DNA of 64,000 nucleotides from Acidobacteriota bacterium (GCA_016718135.1 JADKEF010000009.1:62001-126000); one strand, 5' to 3'. Counted from the stretch's first letter, positions 1 to 8,971 are shown. The notes: a model not told the origin generated them from the letters alone. Program-made: numbers and translations.

Positions 1-476
1 CAAAAATCGGGGAATATCTCGGACGCTCCGTATTGATAGAACCAAGTTAGTTCCTTCTTTCGCGTAAGGAATATACCGCGAAGTATCAAGCCCAGACAGC
101 GGTCCGGATGGGTAATGCCGTAAGCCAGGCTCAGCGTCGAGCCCCACGAACCGCCGAATACGTGCCATTTCTCGATCCCAAACTTCTCACGCAGCGTCTC
201 AATATCCTTGATCAGGTCCCAGGTCGTATTCTCACGCAGCTCCGCATGCGGTGTGGACTTGCCCGAGCCACGTTGGTCGAAAAGAATGATGTGATACGTC
301 GCCGGATCAAAAAACTGCCGGTAAAGCGGTATCAACCCGCCGCCCGGCCCACCGTGCAAAAAGACGACCGGAATACCTTCAGGATTGCCGACGCGTTCGT
401 AATAGATCGTGTGAATGTCCGAAACAGCCAGCATTCCGCTGTCGAACGGTTCGATTTCGGGGTAAAGAGATGCCAT
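1..476 (-). CDS. pip: Prolyl aminopeptidase (proline iminopeptidase), C-terminus outside window
   Basis: Alpha/beta-hydrolase of peptidase family S33, which removes N-terminal proline from peptides in the cytoplasm. The reading frame starts at the ATG at 476 and stays open to the window edge (158 codons), so the C-terminal half with the catalytic Asp and His is missing. Visible motifs are the oxyanion-hole stretch HGGPGGG (residues 41-47), FDQRGSGKS (66-74) and the nucleophile elbow GGSWGS (108-113, Ser110). It follows asnB on the same strand after 24 nt and may be co-transcribed. The family is well recognised; physiological substrates cannot be told. Confidence 0.9.
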   Translation of the reverse strand, partial: MASLYPEIEPFDSGMLAVSDIHTIYYERVGNPEGIPVVFLHGGPGGGLIPLYRQFFDPATYHIILFDQRGSGKSTPHAELRENTTWDLIKDIETLREKFGIEKWHVFGGSWGSTLSLAYGITHPDRCLGLILRGIFLTRKKELTWFYQYGASEIFPDF

Positions 477-500
477 AACCAAATAATACGCGAAATCTCG

Positions 501-2393
501 CTACTTTAGAAAGTTGTCATACCAAAGCTGGAATACGAGTAGCGTCCAAAGTTGTTTGTGATGACTGGCGATGCCCTTTTCGTGTTCGGCGATCAGGATT
601 TGGACGTATTCGGCGTTGAAAAGGCCTTGTTCTTTTAGTCGTTCCGGGGCGAGGAGATCGTGCATTAGCGGGCTCAGGCGGCCTTTTAGCCATTCGGCGA
701 TGGGAATGCCGAAGCCCTTCTTTTTGCGGTGCAGGATCTCGTCGGGGAGCAGGCCTTCGAGCGACTTTTTGAGAATGTACTTGCCCTTGCTGCCACGAAG
801 CTTGTAGTCGAGCGGTACCGACGCGGCAAATTGCCCGATACGCGGGTCGAGGAACGGCGCACGCGTTTCCAGGCTTACGGCCATCGAAGCTCGGTCTACC
901 TTGGTGAGGATGTCCTCGGCCATGTAAAAATTCATGTCGAGGTACTGCATCTGCTCGATCTCGTTCGTCGCGTCACATTGCTCGAGCATCTCGCGGGCAC
1001 CGCGATAGATATCATTGGAGGTTTGTTCACGAACTTCGGGTGTGAGCAATGCCGTTTGCTCTTCGATCGAAAACGAGCCGAACCACGAATGGTGACGGGT
1101 GATCAAATCATAATTAGAAGAACGAACGAAACGTTTTGCACGATATTCAAATGACAGATTCTTTGTCGAGACGGGCAGGTTTTTGACGACTGGCTCGATC
1201 ATTCCGGAGCGGATGAAACCGGGAACGGCCGAGTACATCTCTGCGACCTTGTGGCCGAAGTACATCGGATAGCCGGCGAAAAGTTCGTCGCCGCCGTCGC
1301 CGCCGAGAGCGACTGTGACGTGATGCCGAACAAAGCGAGAGAGCATGAATGTCGGTATCAGCGAGCCGTCGGAGAGCGGTTCGTCGAGCCACGTGCCGAT
1401 CTCAGTGATCAGATCGGCGGCGGTACCGACGCTCAGGGTTGCTTCGTAATGCTCGGTGCCTAGGTGGTGCGAGACCTGCCGGGCGTACTTTGATTCGTCA
1501 AACGAATCTTCCTCAAAGCCGATCGAAAAGGTCTTTACCTTTTCCGTCGCGTGCTGCACCGCAAATGCCGCGATCGCGGAGGAATCGACGCCGCCGGAGA
1601 GCAATATCCCAAGTGGTACGTCAGCAACAAGACGCATGCGGACAGCGTCCGACATAAGCTCTCGAAGCTCCGCGGCAGCATTGTTCAATGAGGCAGGCTT
1701 CTCGCTCTTTTCCCATGAAACATTCCAATACCGTCGCGTTTTGATCTCACCATTTTCGACGGTCAGGATGTGCGCCGCCGGGAGTTTGAAGATGCCTTTG
1801 TAGATCGAGTGCGGGGCGGGAACGTAATCGTATGAAAGATAGTGCCGCAGAGCGTCGAGGTTGAGTTCTGCCTTCACGGACGGGTGGGCGAGTATAGCTT
1901 TCGGCTCCGAAGCGTAGAGCAATTTACCGTCGAAAACACCGTAGTAAATGGGCTTTTCTCCGAATCGATCACGCGCAAGGATCAGCTTCTTTTTTGCCGT
2001 GTCCCACAGCGAGATCGCGAACATCCCATTGATATGATCGACCAGATCGTCGCCGTATATCTGATACAGATGCGGGACGATCTCAACGTCGGTTTGGGTG
2101 CGAAATTTGTGGCCGCGTTTTTCGAGGTCAGCCCGGACCTCCCGGTAGTTGTAGAGTTCGCCATTGATCATCGCGACGACGCTCTTATCTTCGCTATAGA
2201 CCGGCTGGTCACCCGTGTGCAGATCGATGATCGACAAGCGCCGCATCCCAAGCGCGACGGTGTCATCCATCCAAAGCCCTTCGCTGTCAGGCCCGCGATG
2301 CAGGATGCGTTCGCACATCGAGTGAAGCACGGCCTCGGTGTGGTTGTTTGATTTAGACTTTTCGAGGTTTACCCAACCTGTGATGCCGCACAT
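501..2393 (-). CDS. asnB: Asparagine synthase (glutamine-hydrolysing)
   Basis: Makes asparagine from aspartate, ATP and glutamine. After the initiator Met, Cys2 begins the class II glutamine amidotransferase domain (MCGITGW). The ATP-pyrophosphatase half carries the P-loop SGGVDSS at about residues 266-272. The length, 630 aa, is typical of the long AsnB type often found in exopolysaccharide or exosortase loci. The next genes upstream on the strand are a family 2 glycosyltransferase and, beyond a spacer, methyltransferases, which would suit a surface-glycan modification role. That role is inference; plain asparagine supply is equally possible. A hairpin repeat (2398-2455) fills the space to the upstream gene. 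Confidence 0.92.
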   Translation of the reverse strand: MCGITGWVNLEKSKSNNHTEAVLHSMCERILHRGPDSEGLWMDDTVALGMRRLSIIDLHTGDQPVYSEDKSVVAMINGELYNYREVRADLEKRGHKFRTQTDVEIVPHLYQIYGDDLVDHINGMFAISLWDTAKKKLILARDRFGEKPIYYGVFDGKLLYASEPKAILAHPSVKAELNLDALRHYLSYDYVPAPHSIYKGIFKLPAAHILTVENGEIKTRRYWNVSWEKSEKPASLNNAAAELRELMSDAVRMRLVADVPLGILLSGGVDSSAIAAFAVQHATEKVKTFSIGFEEDSFDESKYARQVSHHLGTEHYEATLSVGTAADLITEIGTWLDEPLSDGSLIPTFMLSRFVRHHVTVALGGDGGDELFAGYPMYFGHKVAEMYSAVPGFIRSGMIEPVVKNLPVSTKNLSFEYRAKRFVRSSNYDLITRHHSWFGSFSIEEQTALLTPEVREQTSNDIYRGAREMLEQCDATNEIEQMQYLDMNFYMAEDILTKVDRASMAVSLETRAPFLDPRIGQFAASVPLDYKLRGSKGKYILKKSLEGLLPDEILHRKKKGFGIPIAEWLKGRLSPLMHDLLAPERLKEQGLFNAEYVQILIAEHEKGIASHHKQLWTLLVFQLWYDNFLK

Positions 2394-2397
2394 AAGA

Positions 2398-2455
2398 GGA
2401 ACGCGGACATCCTGGTCCGCCCGTCGCTACTCGCGGACAAGGGTGTCCGCGTTCC
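2398..2455. repeat. Inverted repeat, GCGGACA family
   Basis: The two ends, GGAACGCGGACA (2398-2409) and TGTCCGCGTTCC (2444-2455), are perfect reverse complements. Inside, each half again contains a GCGGAC/GTCCGC mini-palindrome. It fills the whole spacer between asnB and the glycosyltransferase and would form a long hairpin in the message. Confidence 0.8.
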
Positions 2456-2456
2456 G

Positions 2457-3425
<969 letters not shown>

Positions 3426-3784
3426 ACAGAAGCAACAAACTTACTAATTTACACTTTTCGAGCAAAAAGTGCAGTTCGCTCGGATTGTTTAGAAACCGGC
3501 TCTACGAGCCAGTCCGCGTAGGCTCGTTTCAAGGATGATCGCCGCTGAGCCAAACCATGACAAAAATCGTTCCACTTTTTAAAAGTGGCACGGCCTAAAC
3601 GTTGTAGTGCTTAGACTTATGCGAAAATCGTGTGTTTTTTGTGCGCGAATACACGAAGTGGAACGATTTTGCTTGTAAATGTTGTATCTAAGCCGCTTAG
3701 GCGATCGTTGCCAAACGGTTCCCGGTTCAGTTGTCAAATACCCGAAAAATGCGAAAACAGCCGCAAATCTCGGGTTAGACATTA
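3426..3784. other. Non-coding spacer with nested inverted repeats
   Basis: A 359-base gap between cutC and the glycosyltransferase. A 69-codon open frame here has no family signal and runs through the repeats, so I do not call it a gene. The space holds a long inverted repeat (3563-3577 with 3656-3670) and a short hairpin. A promoter for the glycosyltransferase-asnB-pip run probably lies here, but no convincing -35/-10 pair was found. Confidence 0.5.
3563..3670. repeat. Long-spaced inverted repeat around an intergenic segment
   Basis: AAAATCGTTCCACTT (3563-3577) is exactly reversed as AAGTGGAACGATTTT (3656-3670), 78 bases apart. The left arm also starts a compact palindrome (CCACTTTTTAAAAGTGG, 3572-3588). 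The inside contains CGTGT...ACACG. It resembles a small non-autonomous mobile element or a structured leader; no target-site duplication could be assigned with confidence. Confidence 0.55.
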
Positions 3785-4540
3785 TCACAAGTTCCCGTCG
3801 ATGGCAAGAGATTTTATAGATGCAACACGCCCCGCATCGGTTACCGAACGCGAATACTCCGGCGGGCGAAGCGTTCCGCCCATAAAGACCCGTTCGTTGC
3901 GGAATCGCATCCCGCTTGCAACATCGGCGAATGCGGTGAAATGTACCTCTTTAACACCTGTCGCAGCTACAACTTTGTTGATGTTTCGCTCATTTAGATT
4001 GCCGCACGCCATGATGGTGATGCGGCTAGCGGCGTGCCGGACACAGTCGGCCAACATATCGAGCCCCTCGACCGCTGTCGCTTCCTGGCCGGAAGTCAAG
4101 ATGCGATCGACCCCGATCTCGGCGAGTTCGTCGATAGCTTTCAATGGATCACGGCACACGTCAAAAGCTCGGTGGAAGGTGACCGTCATCGGTCGCGAAA
4201 GCTCGACGAGTTCAGCGGTTCGCTGCGTATCGATGTTTCCGTCGCTGTCGAGCAGGCCGATCACAATGCCGTCCACACCGAGCTTTTTGGCAGCCTCGAT
4301 GTCCCGCTTCATGATCTCGAATTCGGTTTCCGAATAAAGAAAATCGCCGCCACGTGGGCGGATGATGACGTGGAGTTTGATGTCGAGCAGCTTTTTGGCA
4401 ACTTCGATCGAGCCAAAGCTCGGCGTCGTGCCGCCTTCCATAAGGTTGTCGCACAGCTCGACGCGATGGGCTCCGCCGGTCTGCGCCGCGACGGCGGATT
4501 CGACGGAATCAACACAGATCTCAACCTTGATATCGCTCAC
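3785..4540 (-). CDS. cutC: CutC family protein
   Basis: A 251-aa TIM-barrel protein of the CutC family, close to the usual length of about 248 aa. Recognisable parts are the N-terminal KVEICVDS strand, the AHRVELCDNLMEGGTTPS loop, IRPRGGDFLYSE, TFHRAFD and LTSGQEATA. The family was named for copper tolerance in E. coli, but its enzymatic role is not settled. The GTG start at 4540 is chosen because the methyltransferase upstream ends in TGA overlapping it (GTGA), a translational-coupling arrangement. The frame stays open much further upstream, but that part is an unrelated antisense-type translation of the methyltransferase. Confidence 0.88.
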   Translation of the reverse strand: MSDIKVEICVDSVESAVAAQTGGAHRVELCDNLMEGGTTPSFGSIEVAKKLLDIKLHVIIRPRGGDFLYSETEFEIMKRDIEAAKKLGVDGIVIGLLDSDGNIDTQRTAELVELSRPMTVTFHRAFDVCRDPLKAIDELAEIGVDRILTSGQEATAVEGLDMLADCVRHAASRITIMACGNLNERNINKVVAATGVKEVHFTAFADVASGMRFRNERVFMGGTLRPPEYSRSVTDAGRVASIKSLAIDGNL

Positions 4541-5301
4541 TCGGCTTTCCTCGCAACCACGACTATCGATACTCCGAACGGGAAATTGAAACTCCTTAGC
4601 CAAAACCGTTCTGCTCCGAAGAGTTTGCCGAATATGCCGTTGAGGCCGTTGATGGTGATGTTGTTCTCGGATTCCGGTTTGATACCGGTGAGTTTCATGA
4701 TCGTGCGGCCGCCGAGGATCGGGGCGAAGAACGTCCAGTTGGCGTATGTTGCACGTTCGATCTCGTAGCCGGCGGTTTTTAGGCGTTCGACGATCTGTGA
4801 TTTGGTGTAGCGGATGCGGTGATTTGAAATGTCGTCCTGCACGCCCCACAGCCACATAAATGCGGGCACGAAGATCAGCGAATAGCCGCCGCGTTTTGTC
4901 ACGCGAAACATCTCCTTGAGACCAGCGATATCGTCATCAAGGTGTTCGACCACGTCGAGAGCGGTTGTGAGATCGAAGGATTCGTCGGCGTAAGGTAGAG
5001 TCTCTGCCAACCCTTTCTGCACCGTCAAACCCTTGCGTCGGCAAAACTCGAGTGCATCATCCGAAACGTCAACTCCCTCGGCTTCGCCGTATTGCGAGAG
5101 CATTTCGATATTGGCACCGGTGCCGCAACCAACATCCAAAATACTAAGTGATGAGTGATGAGTGATGAGTGATGAGTGGATCTGCTTCAGGAAGCTATCG
5201 AGAATTGCGCGGCGGCCGACGAACCACCAGTGCGAGCCCTCGACCTCGTCCATGATGGCGTATGTGTGCTGCTGCATTTCTTGCGGAAGTGCTGCGTTCA
5301 T
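4537..5301 (-). CDS. Class I SAM-dependent methyltransferase
   Basis: A 254-aa Rossmann-fold methyltransferase. Motif I is ILDVGCGTGAN (from about residue 54), followed by an acidic motif II region (AEGVDVSDDALEFC) and TALDVVEHLDDD. The N-terminal YAIMDEVEGSHWWFVGRR stretch is typical of the methyltransferases that accompany glycosyltransferases and glycan genes. Its substrate is unknown. Residues about 41-52 are encoded by four tandem AGTGATG units (5147-5179), the same repeat seen between ATP synthase genes, so an intergenic repeat appears to have landed in frame just before motif I. It overlaps cutC by 4 nt. Confidence 0.88.
   Translation of the reverse strand: MNAALPQEMQQHTYAIMDEVEGSHWWFVGRRAILDSFLKQIHSSLITHHSSLSILDVGCGTGANIEMLSQYGEAEGVDVSDDALEFCRRKGLTVQKGLAETLPYADESFDLTTALDVVEHLDDDIAGLKEMFRVTKRGGYSLIFVPAFMWLWGVQDDISNHRIRYTKSQIVERLKTAGYEIERATYANWTFFAPILGGRTIMKLTGIKPESENNITINGLNGIFGKLFGAERFWLRSFNFPFGVSIVVVARKAE
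5147..5179. repeat. Tandem AGTGATG heptamers inside a coding region
   Basis: Four exact copies of AGTGATG plus a partial fifth. On the minus strand they encode a stretch of Ser, Leu, Ile, Thr and His inside the methyltransferase. The same heptamer makes hairpins at 53820-53886 and 55446-55499. Confidence 0.9.
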
Positions 5302-5312
5302 AACATCATTTT

Positions 5313-5381
5313 GCCACGAATTACACGAATAGCACGAATAAGAAGTGATCTCTGATTCGTGCTATTCGTGTAAGTCGTGGC
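5313..5381. repeat. Periodic hairpin repeat, CACGAAT family, copy 1
   Basis: The left arm (5313-5339) is three CACGAAT-type units spaced about 9 bases. The right arm (5355-5381) is its reverse complement with one mismatch in 27. A 15-base loop separates them. It lies between the methyltransferase and the HExxH protein gene. Other copies are at 7475-7549 and 61911-61963. Confidence 0.9.
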
Positions 5382-5388
5382 TAAGTTC

Positions 5389-6030
5389 TTAAACTCTTAG
5401 GCCCATCATCTCGCTCGCAAAGGCTCCTTGGTCACCGTCGGCGAAGAGGCCGTAGCTTTCGTTTAGACGTCGGCGGATGCCGTCGTCGCTGACCTCGCAT
5501 TTTCCGGTTTCGGTACTGCAAAGGATCATTAGCTGAAGGCCTTCGTCGATGTAGTCGTGCTTGTCAATGGCGAGCATGTAGTCGCCGGCGGTTTTGTGAG
5601 CTTCCCACTCAAGCTCGTAAAGAGTTGGGTCAAAGATGCTTAGCGGATTAACATCCGCGTTCGACATGCTCTCGATCACCTGTGCAAAGTCGTATGCATG
5701 ACGGCCTTCGTGGACAAATGTGCCCTCGCAGCCCCGCTGCCCGCCCGTGTCGATCGTCTCCTCGGCGATGGCGATATAGATCTCGCCCAAAGCCTCACGT
5801 AGGCTCAAACGCTCCTCGCTCATCCGCTCCTTCGTCGCCTCGGAATCGATAACGCCCGTTATCCCCGACGCATTGATCTCCCTGACCGGCTGCACACGTA
5901 CCAGCATCTTCGACTCGATGATCTCGTTCATCATATGCCGATGAAAATCGTTGCCATTAGCAATGATCGCCGCGAAGGCGTCCTCGACGGATTTGCGATA
6001 TTTTTTGTCGATGCCCTTATCGAACCTCAT
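5389..6030 (-). CDS. Hypothetical protein with a zincin-like HExxH motif
   Basis: A 213-aa soluble protein with no signal peptide or membrane segment. I do not recognise the family. The one functional clue is HEGRHAYD at about residues 127-134, which fits the HExxH zinc-protease signature. It is followed about 25 residues on by an ELEWEAHK stretch that could supply a third glutamate ligand. The first half is rich in charged helices (EATKERMSEERLSLREALGE). It sits between hairpin repeats of two families. A metallopeptidase role is an inference from one motif only. Confidence 0.7.
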   Translation of the reverse strand: MRFDKGIDKKYRKSVEDAFAAIIANGNDFHRHMMNEIIESKMLVRVQPVREINASGITGVIDSEATKERMSEERLSLREALGEIYIAIAEETIDTGGQRGCEGTFVHEGRHAYDFAQVIESMSNADVNPLSIFDPTLYELEWEAHKTAGDYMLAIDKHDYIDEGLQLMILCSTETGKCEVSDDGIRRRLNESYGLFADGDQGAFASEMMGLRV

Positions 6031-6060
6031 AGAAAATAGAGAATAGAAAATGGTAAATAG
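6029..6060. repeat. AATAGAAAATAG-type repeat, left flank of the S23 gene
   Basis: An A/T-rich run built from ATAGAAAATAG-like units. Its inverted partner is at 6449-6480, on the other side of the four-helix bundle gene. The same family forms a full hairpin at 8000-8122. Confidence 0.8.
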
Positions 6061-6074
6061 AAACGCGCTAACAT

Positions 6075-6440
6075 CTATTGTCCTGTTTTTCCGCGTAGAT
6101 ATGTTCGTAGACCGCTTAGCATTCTTCCAATTTCATCAGCCTGTGAGACTAGTTGTATTTGTGTCTCCTGTGAGATGTAGCCCAATCTAAAAGCGATAAG
6201 CACTTCGGTAGAGACTTCGCTAGCCGAACCTTGAGCATTGGAAAGAAAGTAAATGAATTCCTTGTCCGAATTCCTTCCCGCACCTTCAGCAATGTTCGCT
6301 GGGATCGAAACCGCGGCCCGTCGGAGTTGTGACGTTAGGCCAAACCTTTCGTCTGGAGGAAAAGCATCCGTAGCCTGATAGATCGCGACGACAAAATCCA
6401 TCGCTTTCTTCCAAACCTCGAGATTCTCATGTGTCCTCAT
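6075..6440 (-). CDS. Four-helix bundle protein (23S rRNA intervening-sequence S23 family)
   Basis: A 121-aa protein with the hallmarks of the S23/IVP family: HENLEVWKKAMDF at the start, FGLTSQLRRAAVSIPANIAEG in the middle, and a C-terminal helix with EVSTEVLIAFRLGYI. The family was first found in insertions of 23S rRNA but is mostly encoded as stand-alone genes of unknown function, often scattered among repeats. Here it is bracketed by inverted A/T-rich repeats (6029-6060 and 6449-6480), which fits movement as a cassette into a hairpin repeat. That mobility is inference. Confidence 0.9.
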   Translation of the reverse strand: MRTHENLEVWKKAMDFVVAIYQATDAFPPDERFGLTSQLRRAAVSIPANIAEGAGRNSDKEFIYFLSNAQGSASEVSTEVLIAFRLGYISQETQIQLVSQADEIGRMLSGLRTYLRGKTGQ

Positions 6441-6448
6441 GGCCGCTT

Positions 6449-6480
6449 CTATTCACTATTTTCTATTTGCTATTCTCTAT
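6449..6480. repeat. AATAGAAAATAG-type repeat, right flank of the S23 gene (inverted)
   Basis: A run of CTATT-rich units that reads, on the other strand, like the repeat at 6029-6060. Together they look like the two arms of one hairpin element split by the S23 gene. Confidence 0.8.
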
Positions 6481-7467
6481 CCGTCCAAACCCACACCAGC
6501 TATTCTCATTATGCCAAGTTATCTCGACATCCTCAGCACTTATTTCTTTCCACCACTCAGCGAAAGCGGTTTTTGAGATGTAGAAGGCCGTCGGCGCGAC
6601 TAGGTGGTCGAAGACAATGTTGTGCTGTTCGCGCCAGCCGAAGGTGCCTAGGTGATTTAGGTATTCGTTGTAAAAGAGCTTGTTGGCGACGCCTTTCGAG
6701 GCGGCGTTGATCGGGCGGTAGACGAGCTTGGTCGTCAGAAAAACGCCGAGCGTCGGGAGCTTGGATAATTGGTAAAGCAACGGCTGGCTGATCTGGGATG
6801 TGAAGCCGGTTCGCACGGGATCGACGTAGTTCGTGATCCATTCGTTATTCTCGGCACCGTAAACCCACGCCGAGATATTGCCGCCTTTTTTAACCTTACC
6901 GGCGAGCGAGACGAACGCTCCTTTCGGATCAGGCGTGTGGTGCAGCACGCCGACGCTGAAGGCGTAGTCGAACGCCTTTTTGAGCGGCAGTTTAAAAATG
7001 TCGCACTGTACGATGTGGACGTTTGGCAATCCTCGAGTCAGGGCAAAGGCAGATTCAACACCATCGCCGAGGTCGATGCCGACCACATCGGCGGCTCCCC
7101 ATTCTGCGGCCAGCTTTGTATGACGGCCTTTGCCGCAGCCGCCTTCGAGGACGACCTTGCCCGCGAAAAATTCGCGCTTGACGGGCTGCAGCCAGCCGAG
7201 GAACTGTTCGTTGTATTTCGGGTCTTCCTGAGTAAAATTTGTCCACTGCCAGCCAAAATTCTCAGCCGTCGCGGCCTTGTCTTCCTCGATCTTGCCGAGA
7301 TCGACAAAACGCGGCACGCCACGCAAGATCTTGTATTCGCGGTCGCATTTTTTACACGTAAGCACGCCCTCGATGATCTCTTTGCCGTCGTACTTACTCG
7401 CGTACGCTAACAAAATATCACCGCCGCAGGTCGGACAGGCCAGTAGATCTAACAGTCTATCTTTCAT
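6463..7467 (-). CDS. Methyltransferase with N-terminal Trm112-like zinc domain
   Basis: A 334-aa class I methyltransferase. The N-terminal 50 residues are a Trm112-like domain, LLDLLACPTCGGDILL plus CKKCDREY (two CxxC pairs, likely zinc). The SAM-binding part follows: VLEGGCGKGRHT, VVGIDLGDG and FSVGVLHHTPDP. The ATG at 7467 is chosen because the Trm112-like domain begins there; the frame extends 11 codons upstream only by reading through the CACGAAT repeat at 7475-7549. The last codons overlap the A/T-rich repeat flank. Fused proteins of this type methylate varied small molecules; the substrate is not known here. Confidence 0.85.
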   Translation of the reverse strand: MKDRLLDLLACPTCGGDILLAYASKYDGKEIIEGVLTCKKCDREYKILRGVPRFVDLGKIEEDKAATAENFGWQWTNFTQEDPKYNEQFLGWLQPVKREFFAGKVVLEGGCGKGRHTKLAAEWGAADVVGIDLGDGVESAFALTRGLPNVHIVQCDIFKLPLKKAFDYAFSVGVLHHTPDPKGAFVSLAGKVKKGGNISAWVYGAENNEWITNYVDPVRTGFTSQISQPLLYQLSKLPTLGVFLTTKLVYRPINAASKGVANKLFYNEYLNHLGTFGWREQHNIVFDHLVAPTAFYISKTAFAEWWKEISAEDVEITWHNENSWCGFGRIENSK

Positions 7468-7474
7468 AAGGAGT

Positions 7475-7549
7475 TTAGCCACGAATGACACGAATAGCAC
7501 GAATTAGTTACTCGACCTTATTCGTGACATTCGTGTAATTCGTGGCTAA
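7475..7549. repeat. Periodic hairpin repeat, CACGAAT family, copy 2
   Basis: The arms at 7475-7504 and 7520-7549 are reverse complements at about 27 of 30 positions, each with three CACGAAT/ATTCGTG units. It fills the space between the Trm112-methyltransferase gene and the next gene; the last codons of that next gene (ending 7546) lie in the repeat. Confidence 0.9.
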
Positions 7550-8001
7550 TTCATCCGGTTCCGAAATTCCTCGTATTCGCGATATGGAAACGGCTGGCGC
7601 CAGTTGAATTCGAACTCGTCAGTATCGCGGTCGGCGTATAGCTGGTCAAATGTCTCACCAAATGCCGCACAAGTCATGCCAACAGTGCCCTCGTGTGAGA
7701 AAACCAAATCGCGTTCATTCGAATCTCGCTCGTCGGTCGGATACTGGTAGATCTCGATCGTCAGTTTCTCGCCGTTACGCAGAAATCGAAAATCGAATTC
7801 CTCCGGATCGCGGTTCCACTTGAGCAGAAACTCATTCTCCGGCGATGACGCGTCGGCGAGCTTTGTCAGTATCTTCATCAGCTCCGGCAACGCCGCCGCA
7901 TGCGGAGCGTGAGCCGTCGTCGTGTGAAATTCATTCACACCGTCCTCAAACCCGATCGACATCCAACCGCACTGCGGACTGTTAAAGCTGACTTCTAGCA
8001 T
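7546..8001 (-). CDS. Hypothetical protein, 151 aa
   Basis: A soluble, acidic protein that I do not recognise. It has strand-like alternating segments (LEVSFNSPQCGWMSIGFEDG, FDFRFLRNGEKLTIEIYQYP) and an aromatic, charged tail (EFEFNWRQPFPYREYEEF). There is no signal peptide or membrane segment. It lies between two hairpin repeats and faces away from thyA. Codon use looks like its neighbours, and the absence of low complexity supports a real gene. Confidence 0.65.
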   Translation of the reverse strand: MLEVSFNSPQCGWMSIGFEDGVNEFHTTTAHAPHAAALPELMKILTKLADASSPENEFLLKWNRDPEEFDFRFLRNGEKLTIEIYQYPTDERDSNERDLVFSHEGTVGMTCAAFGETFDQLYADRDTDEFEFNWRQPFPYREYEEFRNRMN

Positions 8002-8122
8002 AGAAAGTAAATAGTAAATCGTGAATAGGGAATAGTAAACAGCGTACGTCGAACGCCGCCGAATTTCCGCAATTCCCCGTCTTCGATTTACTATTCACAA
8101 TTCACTATTTACTATTCTCTAT
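8000..8122. repeat. Hairpin repeat, AATAGTAAAT family, between divergent genes
   Basis: The left arm (8000-8040) repeats AATAGTAAAT-like units. The right arm (8085-8122) carries their reverse complement (TTTACTATTCACAATTCAC). The right arm ends at the base before the thyA start codon, so this element forms the whole thyA leader. Confidence 0.85.
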
Positions 8123-8968
8123 GTGAAGCAATACCACGACCTACTCAAACACATTCTTGCGAACGGCACGCGGCACGAAGACCGAACCGGGACGGGCACG
8201 ATCTCGGCGTTCGGCTATCAAACGCGGTTTGATCTGCGCGAAGGATTTCCGATCGTGACGACAAAGCGTGTCCCTTTTCGCTGGGTCGCGGAGGAATTAT
8301 TCTGGTTTCTGAGTGGTTCGACGGATGAAAAAGATCTCAATGCACGCGGCGTCGATATCTGGGCGGAATGGGCGACAGAGGAACAGACAGCTAGATTTGG
8401 GCGCGGAACCGGCGATCTCGGGCCGGTCTATGGATATTTGTGGCGTTCATTTGGCGGAGACTATCCGCAGACGAACGGGGTCGATCAGATCGCACGACTT
8501 ATTCACGAGATCGAGACGAATCCTAATTCGCGTCGGCTTATCGTCACCGGGTGGAATCCTGAGACGTGCGACGAGGTTGCCCTGCCGCCATGCCATACGC
8601 TGTTTCAGTTCAAGATCGATAACGGCAAAACGCTCCATTGCCAGCTCTACCAACGCTCCGCGGATGCTTTCCTCGGGGTGCCGTTCAATATCTCAAGCTA
8701 CGCATTGCTGACACATCTCGTCGCCCACGTATGCGGTCTCGAGGTCGGGGATTTTATCCACACCTTCGGCGACCTTCATATTTACAGCAACCATATCGAA
8801 CAGGTCGACGAACTTCTCTCACGTGAGCCGCTGCCGCTGCCGAAATTGGAATTTGTCGATGCTGAGGAATTGAAAGGAATAGACGGGCTGCTAAATTTCA
8901 AATTTGAGAATCTAAAATTAGAAAATTATGAGTCATGGGGCAAGATCGCGGCTCCCGTCGCGGTCTAG
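8123..8968 (+). CDS. thyA: Thymidylate synthase
   Basis: Converts dUMP to dTMP with methylene-tetrahydrofolate. At 281 aa it is slightly longer than the 264-aa E. coli enzyme. Visible motifs are the dUMP-phosphate arginine region (HEDRTGTGT), GPVYGYLWRSFGG, the catalytic cysteine in LPPCHT (Cys157), QRSADAFLGVPFNI and HTFGDLHIYSNH. The start is GTG at 8123; an ATG two bases earlier is out of frame. The leader is a hairpin repeat without an obvious Shine-Dalgarno sequence. Confidence 0.96.
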   Translation: MKQYHDLLKHILANGTRHEDRTGTGTISAFGYQTRFDLREGFPIVTTKRVPFRWVAEELFWFLSGSTDEKDLNARGVDIWAEWATEEQTARFGRGTGDLGPVYGYLWRSFGGDYPQTNGVDQIARLIHEIETNPNSRRLIVTGWNPETCDEVALPPCHTLFQFKIDNGKTLHCQLYQRSADAFLGVPFNISSYALLTHLVAHVCGLEVGDFIHTFGDLHIYSNHIEQVDELLSREPLPLPKLEFVDAEELKGIDGLLNFKFENLKLENYESWGKIAAPVAV

Positions 8969-8971
8969 ATC

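Noticed and set aside
3579..3788. 69-codon open frame on the minus strand in the spacer upstream of the glycosyltransferase
   Set aside because: It runs through inverted repeats, has no family signal and odd composition; treated as non-coding.
4541..4855. Long N-terminal extension of CutC
   Set aside because: Arg/His-rich translation of the methyltransferase in another frame; the GTG at 4540 with a 4-nt overlap explains the start.
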